Below are positions 27,050 to 36,576 of a stretch of 64,000 bases of DNA, piece by piece; the stretch's first letter is position 1; each line of letters starts with the position of its first letter. The stretch covers positions 3,410,001-3,474,000 of the forward strand of contig OZ244979.1 in NCBI GenBank assembly GCA_965223095.1, read 5' to 3'. The notes under the pieces were generated by a model. That model did not search any database. It had not been told where the DNA came from and saw nothing but the letters and a program-made list of their open reading frames with translations. The stretch comes from J054 sp965223095 (GTDB lineage: Bacteria > Pseudomonadota > Gammaproteobacteria > Steroidobacterales > GCA-2729495). The position numbers and the translations under genes were made by a program.

Positions 27050-27646
27050 TTACGATGAATCCCGCCGCCAAACCAACAATTGATTGTTCGCCGGCATGGG
27101 ATGATCCGCCAGTAATCTGAATCCAGCATCTGCGGCCAAGTCGTTCACGCCTTCGAAATCGCGAATGCCGCTTAGTGGATCACGAGCTTGCAGGGAAAGA
27201 TCAAACTGCCGATTGCTCTTTGAGGTGTAGCTGCCCGCGTAACGAAACGGCCCGTACACGCAGAGTACACCGCTGGGTAACACGGCCGGTAGTCCGGCAA
27301 AGAAAGCCATGACAGACTGCCAAGCCATAATGTGCAAGGAATTGGCAGTAAACACGCCGTCAAAGCCTAAGCTCGGCCACTGCGCATCGCGCACATCCAA
27401 ACGCAGCGGCGGCGGACAGTTTTCTAGATCGGCCGCCGCGATCCGTATCCCGAGATCCGGCAAATTATCCGCCCGATCCGAGGCCTGCCAGCGAAGATGA
27501 GGCATGCTGCGGGCGAAATACGTGGCATGTTGACCCGTACCGCTGCCAATTTCCAAGACGTGATGCACCTCACGGAATGATTCCCGTAACAGCTTGAGTA
27601 TCGGCTCTCTGTTTCGTTCGCAGGCATGTGAATAAGACAGACTCAT
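27050..27646 (-). CDS. DUF938 family SAM-dependent methyltransferase-like protein
   Basis: The 198-aa product matches the DUF938 layout: N-terminal YSHACERNREPILKLL, motif I HVLEIGSGTGQHATYFAR, then LRWQASDR and the conserved FDGVFTANSLHIMAW, with VLCVYGPFRYAGSYTSKSN near residue 140. The family is related to methyltransferase-like protein 26 and its substrate is unknown. It converges on the dehydrogenase at its left and diverges from a small Cys-rich gene at 27801. Confidence 0.88.
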   Translation of the reverse strand: MSLSYSHACERNREPILKLLRESFREVHHVLEIGSGTGQHATYFARSMPHLRWQASDRADNLPDLGIRIAAADLENCPPPLRLDVRDAQWPSLGFDGVFTANSLHIMAWQSVMAFFAGLPAVLPSGVLCVYGPFRYAGSYTSKSNRQFDLSLQARDPLSGIRDFEGVNDLAADAGFRLLADHPMPANNQLLVWRRDSS

Positions 27647-27800
27647 CGGATTTCGGGCAGACCTCTGCTTGGATCCAAATTGAACAACGCATCACGGCGA
27701 TTAGATAAGGATAACGCCCTTGTGGCGACACAGGAGCTTATCCAAATGACAAAACTGATTCTAATCGATCGATCAATGACCACCTGGGAGCGATGCAGCC

Positions 27801-28169
27801 ATGACAAAAAAATCCGCGGACTTATCTGATCCGAGTCTAATGCAATTCTTGAAAATGCTCGTCGATGATGAGAGCTTAGACGACGAACATGAGAAACTTG
27901 CGCGCAAGGCCATCGACAATGGTTTGGCCGGGCTTGCAACATCAGAACGAGAAATTTTGGACACGGAAATCGTCGCGCCCTACGTGAGCTGCTGTGAGGC
28001 TTGCAGTAGCATGCCGTCCTGGCAACACATGTTGCATGTGTACGACACTGGCCTTTGTAATACCTGCTTTGACAAACTTGCCGGCATCAATATTCCTGAC
28101 GTCCGCCCAAACTGGATGCCCTTGATCGCTAATCCGGTGGACGAAGATGAGCTCGCGATCCCCGCTTAA
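27801..28169 (+). CDS. Small hypothetical protein with two cysteine pairs
   Basis: The 122-aa product is not recognised. Residues 60-95 hold SCCEACSSM and LCNTCFDKL, two C-x2-C pairs about 25 residues apart, consistent with a zinc-ribbon-like knuckle. The first half is acidic and helical. No signal peptide or membrane helix is seen. It stands alone between divergent DUF938 and the metallo-hydrolase. It may be a regulatory or scaffold protein, but this is a guess. Confidence 0.6.
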   Translation: MTKKSADLSDPSLMQFLKMLVDDESLDDEHEKLARKAIDNGLAGLATSEREILDTEIVAPYVSCCEACSSMPSWQHMLHVYDTGLCNTCFDKLAGINIPDVRPNWMPLIANPVDEDELAIPA

Positions 28170-28418
28170 CCCGGGCTAGTCCTTTCGCGGCGATTGCAGA
28201 CCAATTGATGCCGCCCGTCTGGAATCCCGTCAAGTTCAGTCCGCTTGACAAAGGATGGCGAATACTCGTCGCTGGCATGAGCGCTTGAAGATCGGCGGCG
28301 GTAGTTTGGAAAATTGTCCGGACCTGCGTTGCCCCACCGTATAAGCTGCAGGTACGGCCACTACCATCCTGACGCGTTTACTGCCATTCTGGGAGCGTTC
28401 TTTTCCAGACCGAACCAA

Positions 28419-29447
28419 ATGTCGGCAATCCGCTACGCCTTCCCAGACAAGCCCCGATTCGGCGAAACCATGGAAATTTCGCCGGGCATCCACTGGTTGC
28501 GCATGCCGCTGCCCTTTGTGCTGGGACATATCAATTTATGGCTACTGGAAGATCTGGATGGCTGGTGCGTTGTCGATACCGGTATCGACAACGAAGACTC
28601 GAAAGCTGTTTGGACGTCAATACTGGCCGACAAACTCAAAGATCAACGGCTGCAGCGCATCCTCGTGACGCATATGCACCCTGACCATGTGGGGTTAGCC
28701 GGCTGGCTCTGCGAACACTGGCAAACGATTTTGTACATGACCCGGCAAGACTATTTGTCGGCAAGAACGCTGGTTGCTGACCGACCGCCGCCACCGCCAG
28801 ACGCCATCCGCTTTTACCATCGTGCCGGGCTATCGGCAGAACAGCTCGCCCAGTATGCGACGCGCTTCGGGCAATTCGGCGCCATGGTATCCCCACTACC
28901 CCAGAGCTACCGACGACTACGAGCGGAGCAGAAATTGCGTATCGGTGCACTGGAATGGGAAGTCATCATCGGCGAAGGCCATGCGCCTGAACATGCCTGT
29001 CTATATTGCGCTGAGCGTCATCTGCTGATCGCCGGTGATCAGGTGCTGCCAACCATCACGCCCAACGTCAGTGTATGGCCCACCGAGCCCGCGGCCAATC
29101 CCTTGGACGATTGGCTGCGATCCTGCCGTGCATTCCGGCAGCGCTTCGACGACGATTTGTTGGTATTACCCGCGCACGGACGACCGTTTTACGGTATTGA
29201 TACACGCCTGACGGAAATCCTCGACGAGCATCATGCGGGGCTAGACCAGATATTAGAACTCAGCGCGAAACCCCATCGTGCAGTCGACTACTTTTCGGCA
29301 TTGTTCAGAGGCGCCATTAAAGACGGCAATCGAATCATGGCCGTCGGCGAAACTATTGCCCACATAAACTATCTGTTGGCCCAGCGACAGCTAGACCAGC
29401 AGGACGATGAGCATGGAGTCGCCTGGTACCAACGTTCCCAGGCTTAA
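28419..29447 (+). CDS. MBL-fold metallo-hydrolase
   Basis: From the ATG giving MSAIRYAFP the product is about 342 aa. The metallo-beta-lactamase zinc motif is intact as LVTHMHPDHVGLAGWL. Later ligands are the histidine of IGEGHAPEHACLY and the aspartate in LLIAGDQVLPTITPN; a last histidine occurs in VLPAHGRPF. These give the two-zinc site of hydrolases such as glyoxalase II and lactonases, and the long C-terminal extension is typical of LACTB2-like forms. Its end overlaps the stop of the convergent glutathione S-transferase by four bases. Confidence 0.87.
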   Translation: MSAIRYAFPDKPRFGETMEISPGIHWLRMPLPFVLGHINLWLLEDLDGWCVVDTGIDNEDSKAVWTSILADKLKDQRLQRILVTHMHPDHVGLAGWLCEHWQTILYMTRQDYLSARTLVADRPPPPPDAIRFYHRAGLSAEQLAQYATRFGQFGAMVSPLPQSYRRLRAEQKLRIGALEWEVIIGEGHAPEHACLYCAERHLLIAGDQVLPTITPNVSVWPTEPAANPLDDWLRSCRAFRQRFDDDLLVLPAHGRPFYGIDTRLTEILDEHHAGLDQILELSAKPHRAVDYFSALFRGAIKDGNRIMAVGETIAHINYLLAQRQLDQQDDEHGVAWYQRSQA

Positions 29448-30121
29448 CCCTCGCCGCTAACTCGAGCGGCCATGTATTGCATGAAACCATCAACAGCATC
29501 ACCGTACTCATCAACGGTTTCACGGCAAATAGCATTAGCCTGAACGGCCTGCCACCAAGTTGCCAGTCGCCCGGAACCCGCCGTTGGATCGGTGATGTTT
29601 GGAAAGTTCGCGAACACGACTTTCTTAATCAACATCATGTAAGGCGCGGCCGAACAGTCGCCGAGTGTCGGTTCACTACCGACACAAAATGGACCTGCGC
29701 CCATGAAATGCTCCAAATAGCCGAATCCTTTGGCCAGCTCCGCCGCGGCGGTATCAACCACGGCCTGGTCGCGAGTCGCTGGATTGACTTGCCTAAAAAA
29801 AGTACTGGTATGGGGTGCCAGATACAAATCGACGTTGCGGGAAATCAGTCGCGATATAGCCCGATCATAGGGATCGGCAGGCAAGCCCGGCGAACCGCCC
29901 GCCGCATCCTCTAAGTACTCGCAAATCACCTCGGATTCAGCAAGGTACTTGCCATCAACCTCGAAGGCTGGAATCTTGCCGATGGGATTGATTGCCAGGA
30001 AATCCGCGGACCGGGGCGACCCACCGGGGACCTCCGCCAGGGGTAAGTCGATACCTTTTAGTCGCGCCAACATGACCACGCGCGTGACATAGGGAGATGC
30101 TAAAGCGCCATAGAGCTGCAT
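29444..30121 (-). CDS. Glutathione S-transferase family protein
   Basis: The start at MQLYGALASPYVTRV is supported by a good AGAGGA box eight bases upstream; the longer reading is unlikely. The 225-aa product has the thioredoxin-like N-domain (SPYVTRVVMLARLKGIDLPL; INPIGKIPAFEVDGKYLAES, with the cis-proline and the glutathione-binding E-S) and an all-helical C-domain with PTLGDCSAAPYMML. It should conjugate or bind glutathione in the cytoplasm. It converges with the MBL hydrolase, which may be chance. Confidence 0.88.
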   Translation of the reverse strand: MQLYGALASPYVTRVVMLARLKGIDLPLAEVPGGSPRSADFLAINPIGKIPAFEVDGKYLAESEVICEYLEDAAGGSPGLPADPYDRAISRLISRNVDLYLAPHTSTFFRQVNPATRDQAVVDTAAAELAKGFGYLEHFMGAGPFCVGSEPTLGDCSAAPYMMLIKKVVFANFPNITDPTAGSGRLATWWQAVQANAICRETVDEYGDAVDGFMQYMAARVSGEG

Positions 30122-30438
30122 GGTTTTTATCCTCTTTTTGTTGTTTGTTCCGGGCAAGCCGCCATCTGTACCGCATGTTCGTTCACCCTGCATTCCCCGT
30201 CAACGGCTATAATGACCCCATTCGATATATTGAACGACCGTCTTTGAGATCCGCGGGGCGCGCTTGAAAGCGGCCGGGAGAAAAAACTACTCAAGCATCG
30301 TATTAAACTCGATGCAGCAGCATTGCCGTACCGGTCGCATGAGGACCAGGAACCATGGCCCGGTGGCTCTTAAGAAACGCACCAAAAGACAAGTTTTAGT
30401 GTAATACGAATGAACCGCGATACGGCTAAGGACGAATC
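30122..30438. other. Divergent intergenic region, possible 5' leader
   Basis: It lies between the divergent GST gene and the exported protein at 30439. The centre (30250-30400) is G/C-rich with short hairpins (CGCTT/AAGCG near 30265) and several GGA trinucleotides, but I recognise no riboswitch. A 21-codon frame from about 30339 is basic and without a ribosome-binding site, so I do not call it. Confidence 0.35.
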
Positions 30439-31002
30439 ATGACAAACAGCATCGATTCCATTCACAAACCCGTTGCTGCGTGCATGCTCTATTTAGTTAT
30501 TTCACTACTACTGGCCCATGCATCGCAGGCTGAGCCTCAGCGACTTAGCGAGTTGCCACAACTCATCGACCAGTATGGCGAAACGCTAAAAATAGATCAG
30601 GCGGACTCTGAAGTCGCCATCGCCATCGTTGTATCGGCAAAACGCTTGCGGCGGCTAAAAAAATGGGAGATGGCACTGCGGGAAAGATTTCCTGAACTAA
30701 TGGTTCTACGTGTCGCTGACGTACCCCAAACCACAGCAGTTCAGCATGCCGACGTGGCCAAGGTCCTAGAAAAACGGCTACCCCCTAACTTTCCCGTGGG
30801 CATAGATCTCAATGGCGAATGGTCAGCGCGACTGGATGTGGATTCCAGTGTGCCCAATATTGTTGTTTTCAATGCCGATGGTGAATTGCATTCAATTCAC
30901 CCGGGTATGTTCAACAAAAAAGCGTTTGCCGCCGCGGCCGCTGATATCGATTTACTGATCAAAGCCGCGCGGCGAATAGCAGCGGCGGAGACATCAAGCT
31001 AA
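30439..31002 (+). CDS. Exported hypothetical protein, thioredoxin-like-fold candidate
   Basis: The 187-aa product has a signal peptide (hydrophobic VAACMLYLVISLLLAHASQA) followed by a domain alternating strands and helices: VAIAIVVSAKRLRRLKKWE, ELMVLRVADVP, FPVGIDLNGEWSARLDVD and PNIVVFNADGELHSIHPG. The last pieces recall a thioredoxin-fold protein with cis-proline, but there is no CxxC. A ribosome-binding site (AAGGA) precedes the ATG. It stands alone; the function is unknown. Confidence 0.6.
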   Translation: MTNSIDSIHKPVAACMLYLVISLLLAHASQAEPQRLSELPQLIDQYGETLKIDQADSEVAIAIVVSAKRLRRLKKWEMALRERFPELMVLRVADVPQTTAVQHADVAKVLEKRLPPNFPVGIDLNGEWSARLDVDSSVPNIVVFNADGELHSIHPGMFNKKAFAAAAADIDLLIKAARRIAAAETSS

Positions 31003-31028
31003 AGACCTAGCGTTCGCGGACCGCGTCG

Positions 31029-32339
31029 CTAGCCAGTCAAGCCCTCACCGGGTAGCGGCTTGGGATCATCGATGCGTCGGCGTTCAGGGAGCTGCAAACC
31101 ATAAGCTCGGCGACCAGCGAACCAGTACGCCAGGCCCCAGGCCAAGATCGCAATACCCAATAACATGGCCAAGGGCTGGGCGATTTCCAACAGCGACTCT
31201 CCACGCCAAAAAACGCCGCTGTACGCCTCTAGGGCCCAGGTGTTGGGCGTTAACCAACCCAGCTGGCGCAAACCCTCGGGCATAAAAATGCGCGGGACCA
31301 TGCTGCCGCCGATGGCCGACATCACCAATATCACCGTATTCGCGATGGTTTGCGCTTGCCGGCGCGTGCGGCAGGCCGCCGCCAGCAACATGGCCAGCGC
31401 CGCAGCCGCTAGACAAGCCACCAGCGTGACTACCAACCAGGCACCAAAATGACGGGGCAAATCTAGGCCGTACAGCAGCCAGGCCATGACAAAAATAATG
31501 CCCACTTGAACAATGCCTTGCCCTACCAGAAACAGGAACTTGCCATTGATCAAGACACCGATGCCACCCGGTCCCGCCAGCACCCGATCCAGTACGCCCG
31601 TTTCGCGTTCTTCAAGCAAGGACACCGCACCGTGCACCGAAGAGAACAACAAGAACATGAAAGCAACGGCGCCGGCCGAGTAAGCGACCAAATTCAAAGT
31701 ATCACCGGTGCCGGCCACTTCGTCGTAGTCCAACAAATCTTCGAAAGACCAGCCGACTTGGCGACCCTTGGCTGCATCGCTGCGCATTTCCTGCAGCCCT
31801 TGAGCAACTTCATCGCGTTGCTCAGTCGACAGAGTCAAGAACTGGTTTTCCAGTTCCTCAACAACGTTGCCCATGGCGACATCGGGCAGCGCACCGAAAT
31901 AGGCTTGACGAATTCGTCCAGTCAACATCGGAACCGCCACACCACGCGCCGGATCGCTGACGATGACAATGGGCGCAGGACCAAAACCCCCAGCACTGTC
32001 TAGCGGCTCAGCATCTGCGCGTAGCAGCAAACCGACATCAGCCGCACCGCTACGTACCAGCGCGCGCAGACTTTCCCGGTCAAGATTGGCCCCACCCGGT
32101 GCGTTGTGGACGGGCTTTAGACCGTTGATGCTCCACAGCGCCGTTAACAGTCGAGCAGAAGTCTCGTCACGTACTTCATCCACCACGGCCACGTTCAAGT
32201 TAAGCGCACCACCCGAGGTCGCGGTAAAAATTTCGGCCATGATCACGAAAAAAGCGGCGGGCAGAATAAAGCTCATCAACAGCGCGCCCCGATCGCGCAA
32301 CAAGCCGAGCCACATGGCCCGCAGTATTGCGATACTCAC
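31029..32339 (-). CDS. ABC-2 type transporter permease
   Basis: The 436-aa product has one N-terminal membrane helix (LLMSFILPAAFFVIMAEIF), a large ~190-residue periplasmic domain, then about five helices in the second half. This is the ABC-2/YhfGHI layout, as in drug and Na+ exporters. It overlaps the upstream ATPase by four bases. With the ATPase it should form an exporter in the inner membrane. The cargo is unknown. Confidence 0.85.
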   Translation of the reverse strand: MSIAILRAMWLGLLRDRGALLMSFILPAAFFVIMAEIFTATSGGALNLNVAVVDEVRDETSARLLTALWSINGLKPVHNAPGGANLDRESLRALVRSGAADVGLLLRADAEPLDSAGGFGPAPIVIVSDPARGVAVPMLTGRIRQAYFGALPDVAMGNVVEELENQFLTLSTEQRDEVAQGLQEMRSDAAKGRQVGWSFEDLLDYDEVAGTGDTLNLVAYSAGAVAFMFLLFSSVHGAVSLLEERETGVLDRVLAGPGGIGVLINGKFLFLVGQGIVQVGIIFVMAWLLYGLDLPRHFGAWLVVTLVACLAAAALAMLLAAACRTRRQAQTIANTVILVMSAIGGSMVPRIFMPEGLRQLGWLTPNTWALEAYSGVFWRGESLLEIAQPLAMLLGIAILAWGLAYWFAGRRAYGLQLPERRRIDDPKPLPGEGLTG

Positions 32340-33373
32340 GCGGACAGCTCCTCACCGGTCAAACGCAGTAACACGCCCTCTAAAGACGGCTCCCGAACGC
32401 GAACCTCCGCAGTCTCCAATCCCGCGTCGTGTAATTGATCGGTTAACTCACCCACGTGGGCGAGGTCTCCGTCCACGGGTCCGGTCCATGTGGTGGAACT
32501 CTTGTCCGGCCGTAGATCAAGATCTCTCAACAAGAGTCGGCCATCAGCATCCGGTCGTCCGCGCAAGACAATTTTCAACTCTTGCGTATCTTTGAACTCA
32601 TCGTGGATCAGCTCATCGGGCCGGCCTTCCATGCGTACTTCACCGCTGACCATGACGACCACACGATCCGCCAAATCCTCAGCCTGGCTGAGATCGTGCG
32701 TGGTCAGCAGCATCGATAGCCCCCGTGAACGCAGGCCCCGCAACATTTCGTGGATACGTTCACGCGCATCCATATCCACACCAACTGTGGGCTCATCCAA
32801 CAAAACGACATCAGGATGATGCAAAAGGCTGGCCACAATATTTAAGCGTCGCAACATACCCCCGGAAAGGTTTTCGGTCCGATGACTCGCACGGTCCTCA
32901 AGATCCGCCCAGGCGAGCGCCTCGTTAACGCGTCCAGCCAACATCTTTCGCGGCACACCCATGATGCGGCCAAAAACTTCAAGGTTCTCGCGAACCGTCA
33001 GATAGGGATACACTGCCAAATGTTGCGGCACAAAACCGAGCTTTTGGCGAACGGACGGCAGCTCTCGGGGGTTGCAACCGCAGAGCTCCACGCGACCCGC
33101 ATCCAGCGCGATACGCCCACAGGCGGCCGCCAACAAGGTACTCTTGCCGGCACCGTTTGGTCCTAGCAAGACCAGGATTTCACCCGCGCCGAGTTCCAAA
33201 TCGACATTGTTGAGCGCGCGCCAGGTACCCAGCAACTTATTCGCACCGCGAATACTCAATGCAGGCACCAATGAAGCGCCAGTCGCTGGCGTGGATATTC
33301 CGCTGCTCACAAGTTGCTGGCCAGTTACTGGCAAAGGAGATCTTATTCGCGTGACTTTAGCATGGGCGCTCAT
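32336..33373 (-). CDS. ABC transporter ATP-binding protein
   Basis: The 345-aa product has Walker A VLLGPNGAGKSTLLA, a Q-loop in LGFVPQHLAVYPYLTV, signature ENLSGGMLRRLNIVAS and Walker B VVLLDEPTVGVDMD followed by the switch histidine in LLTTHDLSQ. The ~100-residue C-terminal extension is normal for ABC-2 exporters. The first ~35 residues look unlike the family and the real start may lie further in. It is coupled to the permease by an ATGA overlap. Confidence 0.92.
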   Translation of the reverse strand: MSAHAKVTRIRSPLPVTGQQLVSSGISTPATGASLVPALSIRGANKLLGTWRALNNVDLELGAGEILVLLGPNGAGKSTLLAAACGRIALDAGRVELCGCNPRELPSVRQKLGFVPQHLAVYPYLTVRENLEVFGRIMGVPRKMLAGRVNEALAWADLEDRASHRTENLSGGMLRRLNIVASLLHHPDVVLLDEPTVGVDMDARERIHEMLRGLRSRGLSMLLTTHDLSQAEDLADRVVVMVSGEVRMEGRPDELIHDEFKDTQELKIVLRGRPDADGRLLLRDLDLRPDKSSTTWTGPVDGDLAHVGELTDQLHDAGLETAEVRVREPSLEGVLLRLTGEELSA

Positions 33374-33430
33374 GATCGGTCGCCAACATAAATTTCGAAG
33401 AAAATCCCCGTACCGGAAAGACGAGCCACT

Positions 33431-35803
33431 TTAGGCTCTCGCTAGCCAGCTGCCCGTCGCCGCAGGTGCTGCCTGGAAACGCTTTTGCCAAGCAATGAAA
33501 GCCTCGGCGGGGAGTGGCCGACTAATGAGGTAGCCCTGCGCTTGTTCGGCACCTTGCTGAATCAACCAAGACAAAACTTTCTCTTCTTCGACGCCCTCAG
33601 CCACCACACTAAGCTCGAGCTCGTGGGCCAGCTCGATGCAGGCACGCACGATGGCCGTGTCATCACGGCTGTCGAGCAAGCGCATGACAAAAGAACGATC
33701 AATTTTCAGTTCATCCACCGGCAACTCACGGATCTGCGCCAGTGACGAATAGCCGGTACCAAAATCATCGATGGAAATTTTTACGCCCATATGACGCAAT
33801 TTCTCCAGTACCGCAACGGCCTGGTCGAGATCTCGCACAACGGCTTCCTCGGTCACTTCCGCTACGAAGTTACGGGGCTCAAGTCCGTGCGTGTTAAACA
33901 GCTCTTGAATATAGTTCGGCAAATCTTGATCAAGCAGATCATTGGCCGAAACGTTCACCGATACCGCCAGATCGTAGCCTTGGTTCTGCCAACACTGACA
34001 GTCGCTAATTGCTTTACGCAGAACCCAACGTGTTAGCGACGATATATTCCCGGACTGTTCAGCCAGCGGAATAAACTCGGCCGGCGCAAGGGCGCCCAAG
34101 CTTGGATGCTCCCAGCGCACGAGCGCTTCCGCGCCAATAATCTTGCCACTTTCTAAGGATAGCTTGGGCTGATAACACAGCATCAGTTGTTCATCGCGTA
34201 TCGCGCTGCGAAGATCCGTCAGAATGGTTGTTTTACGAACCCTGCGTTCTTCGTCCCCGGGCTGATAAGGCCGCACAGATTCGCCGCCAAGATCGCCGCT
34301 CCCACAAGCGATGGTTGCCCGCAGCAAAAGCTGATCTTGCGCATGGCCATCGGCCGGGTACATCGCAATGCCGACGACGGGACGCACCGATATCTTGACA
34401 TCGTGCAAGCTAATGCCCGTCTTCAACGCGTGGCAAATTCTATTCGCGAAGGCACGGCTTTGCGCGACATCATTGCTCGGGGCAATTAGCAGAAAAGAGT
34501 CGCCTTCGATACGGCCAAGAAAGTCCCTCGGGCCCAGTTGCGCCGCGATCATTGTCGCCGCTTGAAAAACGTAGGCATCTGCAATGTCATGCCCAAGCGA
34601 TTCACTGGTCTCCGTCAGAGTATTCAATTTGATAACCATGACACTCATGGGCTTACGGTGACCGATATCGTGGCTGATATGATCATTCAAGCGTGCCAAG
34701 ATAAAGTCGCGGTTTGGCAAATCCGTCAAGCTATCATGGGTTGCTTGATAGGTAATGCGCTTTTCACGACGGGCAATATCGGCCTGCATGGAATTAAAGG
34801 TGTCGGCCAATTGCGCAAGCTCATCAGCGCCCTGCAGCTCCACCGGTTGACTATAGTCACCCACGCGCAGACGATCTGCCGCCGCAACCAATGCTTGCAC
34901 AGGACGCGTCAACGCGCGTGACAGGAACAAGGCACCACACAGGGCGAGCAACAAGGGCACGGCGCCCAAGGCCAAGGCAGCGGTGCGCAGTATCGCGTAC
35001 GGCGCCATCGCCTCCGCCACGGATTGACTGAACACGACCATGAGATCATCACTGCCGGGAATCAGTGGGCTTGCAATAACGAGATGTTCTTCGCGATCGA
35101 ATTCAATACGAGTGACTTCCGCCCGCGCTGCGGTAGCCGGAATCGCGCCCATATGTGAATGCAGAGCTTCATCCGGTCGCGCAATAATCGGGAGCAGCCC
35201 GGCGGCTGATTTCGCCACGCCCAGTACGTTCAGACCCGTCAGTGCCTCCAGCTCACCGACGTATCGCTCATCCACCGCGAAACCCATGGCAATCCATGCC
35301 ACCGGCAGCGGCGCATTCACCGGCGTTGTAAAAAACTCGTACACGGTGTCTTCTAGCACTAGCGGCACGCGACCGACGCCATTTTTCTTTACAGACTCAA
35401 CCAGTCGTAATTCGTTCGAAGAATCGATGCCAGTACCCTCGCTAAGGGCCATAATGTTCCCTTGACTATCGAGCAACAGAGCGATTTCAGTACCAGCACG
35501 CGCCGCATGATTGCTTAGAGCCGAGCTTAAGGTTTCGGTTTCGCCAGTGGCCAAAGCGCGCTTGAAACCAAAATCAGCCGCCAGTGCCTTGACCGTGCTG
35601 CCAATTTGCCGCGCACGCATGTCAGAAGTGCGTTGATGGATACGCTGTGCTGACTGCAGCGCCAGTTCCGCCCGGGCCGTCACATCGCGATTGGCGGTAA
35701 CCAGCACCATCATGACCGTGCCCACTTGGCTGAGTAAAACCAGGGTAGCCGCAACCGCAAAAATCTTGGAACGAAGACTGGGCAATGCTCTGCACCGGCA
35801 CAT
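33431..35803 (-). CDS. Membrane-anchored HAMP-GGDEF-EAL protein, probable c-di-GMP phosphodiesterase
   Basis: The 790-aa product has an N-terminal membrane helix, a ~230-residue periplasmic sensor domain, a second helix near residue 285, then a HAMP domain (FLSRALTRPVQALVAAADRL). The GGDEF domain begins HDSLTDLPNRDF, but its signature is EGDSF, so cyclase activity is doubtful. The EAL domain keeps its key residues: GAEALVRWEHP, SVNVSAND, DDFGTGYSSLAQI, ELKIDRSF and AEGVEEE. It should hydrolyse c-di-GMP in the cytoplasm in response to an extracytoplasmic signal. It diverges from a blue-copper-like gene. Confidence 0.9.
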   Translation of the reverse strand: MCRCRALPSLRSKIFAVAATLVLLSQVGTVMMVLVTANRDVTARAELALQSAQRIHQRTSDMRARQIGSTVKALAADFGFKRALATGETETLSSALSNHAARAGTEIALLLDSQGNIMALSEGTGIDSSNELRLVESVKKNGVGRVPLVLEDTVYEFFTTPVNAPLPVAWIAMGFAVDERYVGELEALTGLNVLGVAKSAAGLLPIIARPDEALHSHMGAIPATAARAEVTRIEFDREEHLVIASPLIPGSDDLMVVFSQSVAEAMAPYAILRTAALALGAVPLLLALCGALFLSRALTRPVQALVAAADRLRVGDYSQPVELQGADELAQLADTFNSMQADIARREKRITYQATHDSLTDLPNRDFILARLNDHISHDIGHRKPMSVMVIKLNTLTETSESLGHDIADAYVFQAATMIAAQLGPRDFLGRIEGDSFLLIAPSNDVAQSRAFANRICHALKTGISLHDVKISVRPVVGIAMYPADGHAQDQLLLRATIACGSGDLGGESVRPYQPGDEERRVRKTTILTDLRSAIRDEQLMLCYQPKLSLESGKIIGAEALVRWEHPSLGALAPAEFIPLAEQSGNISSLTRWVLRKAISDCQCWQNQGYDLAVSVNVSANDLLDQDLPNYIQELFNTHGLEPRNFVAEVTEEAVVRDLDQAVAVLEKLRHMGVKISIDDFGTGYSSLAQIRELPVDELKIDRSFVMRLLDSRDDTAIVRACIELAHELELSVVAEGVEEEKVLSWLIQQGAEQAQGYLISRPLPAEAFIAWQKRFQAAPAATGSWLARA

Positions 35804-35916
35804 CTAAAAACAGACGTCCGATGCTACGGCCCGAGGACGCAAGATTACGTGAAATCCATCACGTCCGGACAATTGCTCTTCTAATAATGTGTGGCCAAGC
35901 ATATTGAGAGCGAGCG

Positions 35917-36576
35917 ATGGACATGCGTTTGCGCGTTATTGTCCTAGTGGCATCAGTAATTGCCCTGGGACCCTTAGCCTATGGTGCGCAAGAACTGAAT
36001 CTGGAACTGCGGGCAGCCGATGGCAGGCCCGTGCCCGATCTCGTCGTTATCCTGGAGGGGTCGACCGAGATACGGGCTGACAACCCAAGCTCAGCAATCA
36101 TTGAGCAGCGGAACAAACGTTTCGTTCCGCAAATTTCCGTCATACAAACGGGCACCATAGTTGAGTTTCCGAACCAGGATTCGGTGGGCCACCACGTTTA
36201 TTCTTTTGCGCGCCCCAACGTGTTCGAATTGCCGTTGTATACCAGCAAACTCCGGCCCAATGTTCGTTTCGATGAAGCTGGCGTGGTGACTTTGGGCTGC
36301 AACATTCATGACTCCATGTTGGGCTATGTGGTGGTTGCCGACACGCCCCACTTTGGCATCACTAACAGCCGTGGCGAGCTAAGGCTTCGTGACCTGCCGG
36401 CAGACACCTATCAGGTAAAGATCTGGAGCCCGAAGATTGACCCGCTGCAATGGAAACATGTCAAAGAGTTGGTCCTTGGCGAGTCGGATGAAACACACTT
36501 GCCAATCACGCTAGCTGAAAAAAGTATACCCAGCTTGGCTATTCCGGAAGACTCGCTGGACTGGGAACATTACTAA
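35917..36576 (+). CDS. Exported cupredoxin-like (methylamine utilization-type) protein
   Basis: The 219-aa product has a signal peptide (VIVLVASVIALGPLAYG) and a plastocyanin-like beta-sandwich. The type-1 copper ligands are visible: the histidine in NQDSVGHHVYSFA and C-x2-H-x2-M in LGCNIHDSMLGY. A second small beta-domain follows (TNSRGELRLRDLPADTYQVKIW). Homologues are often annotated as methylamine utilization protein. Its stop overlaps the start of the barrel gene by one base. The EAL protein is divergently encoded beside it, a linkage I recall from other gammaproteobacteria. Confidence 0.8.
   Translation: MDMRLRVIVLVASVIALGPLAYGAQELNLELRAADGRPVPDLVVILEGSTEIRADNPSSAIIEQRNKRFVPQISVIQTGTIVEFPNQDSVGHHVYSFARPNVFELPLYTSKLRPNVRFDEAGVVTLGCNIHDSMLGYVVVADTPHFGITNSRGELRLRDLPADTYQVKIWSPKIDPLQWKHVKELVLGESDETHLPITLAEKSIPSLAIPEDSLDWEHY

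Noticed and set aside
30250..30438. Riboswitch or CsrA-type sponge RNA
   Set aside because: Some GGA motifs and small hairpins occur, but no known consensus fits and no clear anti-terminator pairing is visible.
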